Positions 61,683 through 64,000 of a DNA stretch of 64,000 bases are shown in pieces. Below the pieces are notes generated by a model, which worked only from the letters and a program-made list of their open reading frames with translations, ran no database searches and was not told where the DNA came from. This stretch comes from Enoplolaimus lenunculus (Eukaryota > Nematoda > Enoplea > Enoplida > Thoracostomopsidae). Location of the stretch: NCBI GenBank assembly GCA_030248215.1, contig JASANG010002426.1:16577-80576 (forward strand). Direction: 5' to 3'. Numbering within the stretch: position 1 is the stretch's first letter; each line of letters opens with the position of its first letter. The position numbers and the translations under genes were made by a program.

Positions 61683-63000
61683 CTGTAAAATATGGATAAC
61701 TGGCCAAAAAACAAACAAAAACTTATTTATTTCAAATGACGTAGAAAATTCATGCGGGCGATTCAATAAACTTGTCAAAATACCAACACTATTTCTAATA
61801 ATGACGTCAAAAACACAGCTGATAAATAACACGACCGCTTGATACAAGAGAATGCAACTCTTGAGGCTTCGCATGATATGTATTACCCGGCTCACGTTTC
61901 GTATTTGACCGACGCTTTTTATTCATAGGGGGTACAACTGTCAGGGACACATCCCGTTAGTCGTGACACTCTTAGAGACTGGAAATGATCACACGACTAA
62001 AGAAATCTGACTCGAAGGGTCCGGCGTATTAGGAGAATTACTGCTATGAGCTCCTGGCCATGGCTACCATTACTGTCATTATTGGTATAATTATTATTAT
62101 TATTGCTGGTGTCATACTGTATTATGCCATGCTATTACTGTCATCTTTTTTCGCTGCTGTACTGTCATTTTTGCTGCTGCTATATCGGTGTTATTTTTAT
62201 GGGGCGTCGCATTTTTGTACGGCCGCGTTGTCCTCTTTTTATATATGTATATATACATATCGTGTTTGTCAAAACTATTTATGGGTATTCTAGCACTTTT
62301 AGTTTGGATTTGTTTTAACTTGACCGCTCCGTGCCGCGCCCCTGTTTTAACAATCGCAGTCTCGCAACAATTGACGCCCGTTAGCGAAATTTAATGACCC
62401 CGGCAGTACGACATTAGAAATTTCGAGTGAAAGTTTTTCTCCGTTATCCTCATGTCCCTAGCGCTCGCACGATGTAAAAAACTAAAATATTTCTAGAAAT
62501 TAGGGCACGAACGACTTTTGAAGTTGTAATTTTGTATCTCTAATGACAAGTTTTTGGGGGGGTGTTAACCCTTGAGAGAAGGGGTTCTGAGCCGATAAAA
62601 ATGGGGTGACTGACTGCCTTGTGAGGGGCGCTCGCCTATGCTTGACATGTTTGTACTGACCTGGGCTGAGGTGTCTCCTAGTGAGCGATCGTGAGGCTTC
62701 AGTTTCTTGCGCACTCCCAGGCTCATGTTTTGACGCCGTGTAGTTTTCTACCCATTTATACTGTGCACAAGTCAGATTGTATGCCGAACCTTGTAATCTC
62801 GCTTAGCGCTTTGTCTTGTCTGTCTTTGCGCTGTGCAGTAAGACCTGTGACTCTGTTACCCGCCGCAGCAATTAGTATACGTTATAACTGCCGACTTATA
62901 TATGTATATATATATGTAGCTCCCGTCGCGAAGATATTGTGTGTAGATTGAAATTGAGCAAGGAGGTTTTTAAAATTTTTCATTTGATAGTTTCGACTGT
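61683..63000. other. Intron of the second cyclase gene
   Basis: Starts with the acceptor side of exon 61682. No cyclase exon (LFTDIVGFT region expected next) was found up to the end of the window, so this intron is at least 2.3 kb. It has short (ATT)n and (TATATG)n runs near 62090 and 62890 and no recognised gene. Confidence 0.6.
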
Positions 63001-63009
63001 TTCGGGGTA

Positions 63010-64000
63010 GGCGCGGGGGAGTACGCGGTGCAGGTAAGGGAGATTGTACTAACTGCCAGAATAGAACTCGCTGCAATGGGCATCAAAATACCCCTACCTT
63101 AGGTCTGGAACTGTTTATTCGGAAGATGTGACTATTTAAGGCTTCTGAAAATCACACGTAAAATTTTACGGATTTCAGGATACGGAAATGCCAAAACACG
63201 GGTTCCTAGGCGCACCTGCAAAAGCTATGCCATTCGATAGAGCTCGTTGCACTGAGCAAGAAAAATACCCTGACCATGGGTCTGGGGCCCTTCCCTCGAA
63301 AGTTACGACCACCTAAGTCCCTCGATAACTGTGTGTAAATTTTACGGATCCTAGGGTGGAAAAATGCAAAAACCTGAATTTCGGAATCGGAGGTCGAGAC
63401 CCATATCATTCGACGCAGCTCATCGAGCTGAGTAATAAAACCACCCTGACTTGGGGTCCCCGACCTCCCGTTCAAAAGTTATGGGCTTTTAAACTTTCAG
63501 CATTTTACATGTGCAGTTACGGATTCTAGGGGTGAAAAATGCAAAAATAGGAATTTCGGAATCTGCTGTTGAAGCCCCTACCAATCGATAGAGCTCGCCG
63601 AGCTGAGTAAGAAAAATACCCTGACTGGGGGTCGGAAGTCATTCGTTCAAGAGTTAGAGGTATCCAAAGTTTCCGAAATTTAGCGTGTAAAAAATTTACG
63701 GATCCGAGGTCGAAAAATGCAAAAATGCAAATTTTGGAATTACGTATCAAGATTGGTATCAATCGACGCAGCTTTTCACGCTGAACAAAAAAAATACCCT
63801 GACTCGGGGTCTGGGACCAATCGTTGAGAAGTTACTAGCACTTGAAGTTTTCGAAATTTTACGTGTAACACTTTACGGATCCCCGGTCCAAAAATGCAAA
63901 ATCACGTTTTCCGGAATCTAGGGTTGGGACTGGTCCTATCGGGTCCGACGCATCGCAATGAGCAATAAAACCACCCTGACCGCTGTTCGGAAACCGATAC
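63010..64000. repeat. Satellite with ~176 bp monomers, running off the window
   Basis: The word CCCTGAC recurs with TGAC at 63271, 63447, 63622, 63800 and 63977 (spacings 176, 175, 178, 177); a degenerate unit precedes at about 63093. Each monomer also has TTTTACGGATCC, AAAAATGCAAAA, GGAATTTCGGAATC-type words and GAGCTG. Units differ by many point changes, so it is not a very recent array. Open frames here are chance. Confidence 0.9.

Overview
The window reads as the nuclear genome of an invertebrate animal. It is AT-rich. Its genes are split by GT-AG introns, mostly a few hundred bases long, and non-autonomous transposons and SINEs fill introns and intergenic DNA. Gene content (prominin, V-ATPase subunit a, a secreted CULT-domain protein, GDP-L-fucose synthase, atypical guanylate cyclases) fits a metazoan. 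The phylum cannot be fixed from the sequence alone; a tunicate-like or other small-genome invertebrate is possible. I saw no LTR retroelement, retrovirus-like, Polinton-like or other virus-like element.

Layout. 1-1905 (+): last two exons of V-ATPase subunit a. 4296-17141 (+): a five-exon gene for a secreted CULT-domain protein (the cereblon thalidomide-binding fold); the last exon is tentative. Inside its 8.6 kb second intron, on the other strand, lies a complete two-exon prominin gene (12359-8234). 17142-27952: no gene recognised, only nested DNA-transposon relics and repeats. 27953-30541 (-): complete four-exon GDP-L-fucose synthase. 30542-39514: repeat-rich, including a 2.5 kb foldback element and head-to-tail tRNA-derived SINE units. 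39515-40755 (+): small three-exon gene for a secreted six-cysteine peptide of unknown family. 43015-52154 (-): 13 exons of an atypical 'soluble' guanylate cyclase, only the ATG exon missing. 57378-61682 and beyond (-): the 3' exons of a tandem paralogue of it. 63000-64000: a ~176 bp satellite running off the window.

Main biological points. Both guanylate cyclase paralogues carry a C-terminal tail ending in a basic patch plus a CaaX box (CSVM and CKIM), so these 'soluble' cyclases are predicted to be prenylated and membrane-bound. The upstream-complete copy has also lost the haem-ligating histidine (Leu at residue 105) and most of the YxSxR haem motif, while keeping metal and guanine-specificity residues. 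The CULT protein keeps both CxxC zinc motifs and all three pocket tryptophans. The prominin has a long cytoplasmic tail made of a duplicated 54-residue unit. The mobile fraction is dominated by short terminal-inverted-repeat elements: a hAT-type family with clear 8 bp target duplications, a family with a TTAGGC-like core, a TA-target family, and strongly palindromic foldbacks.
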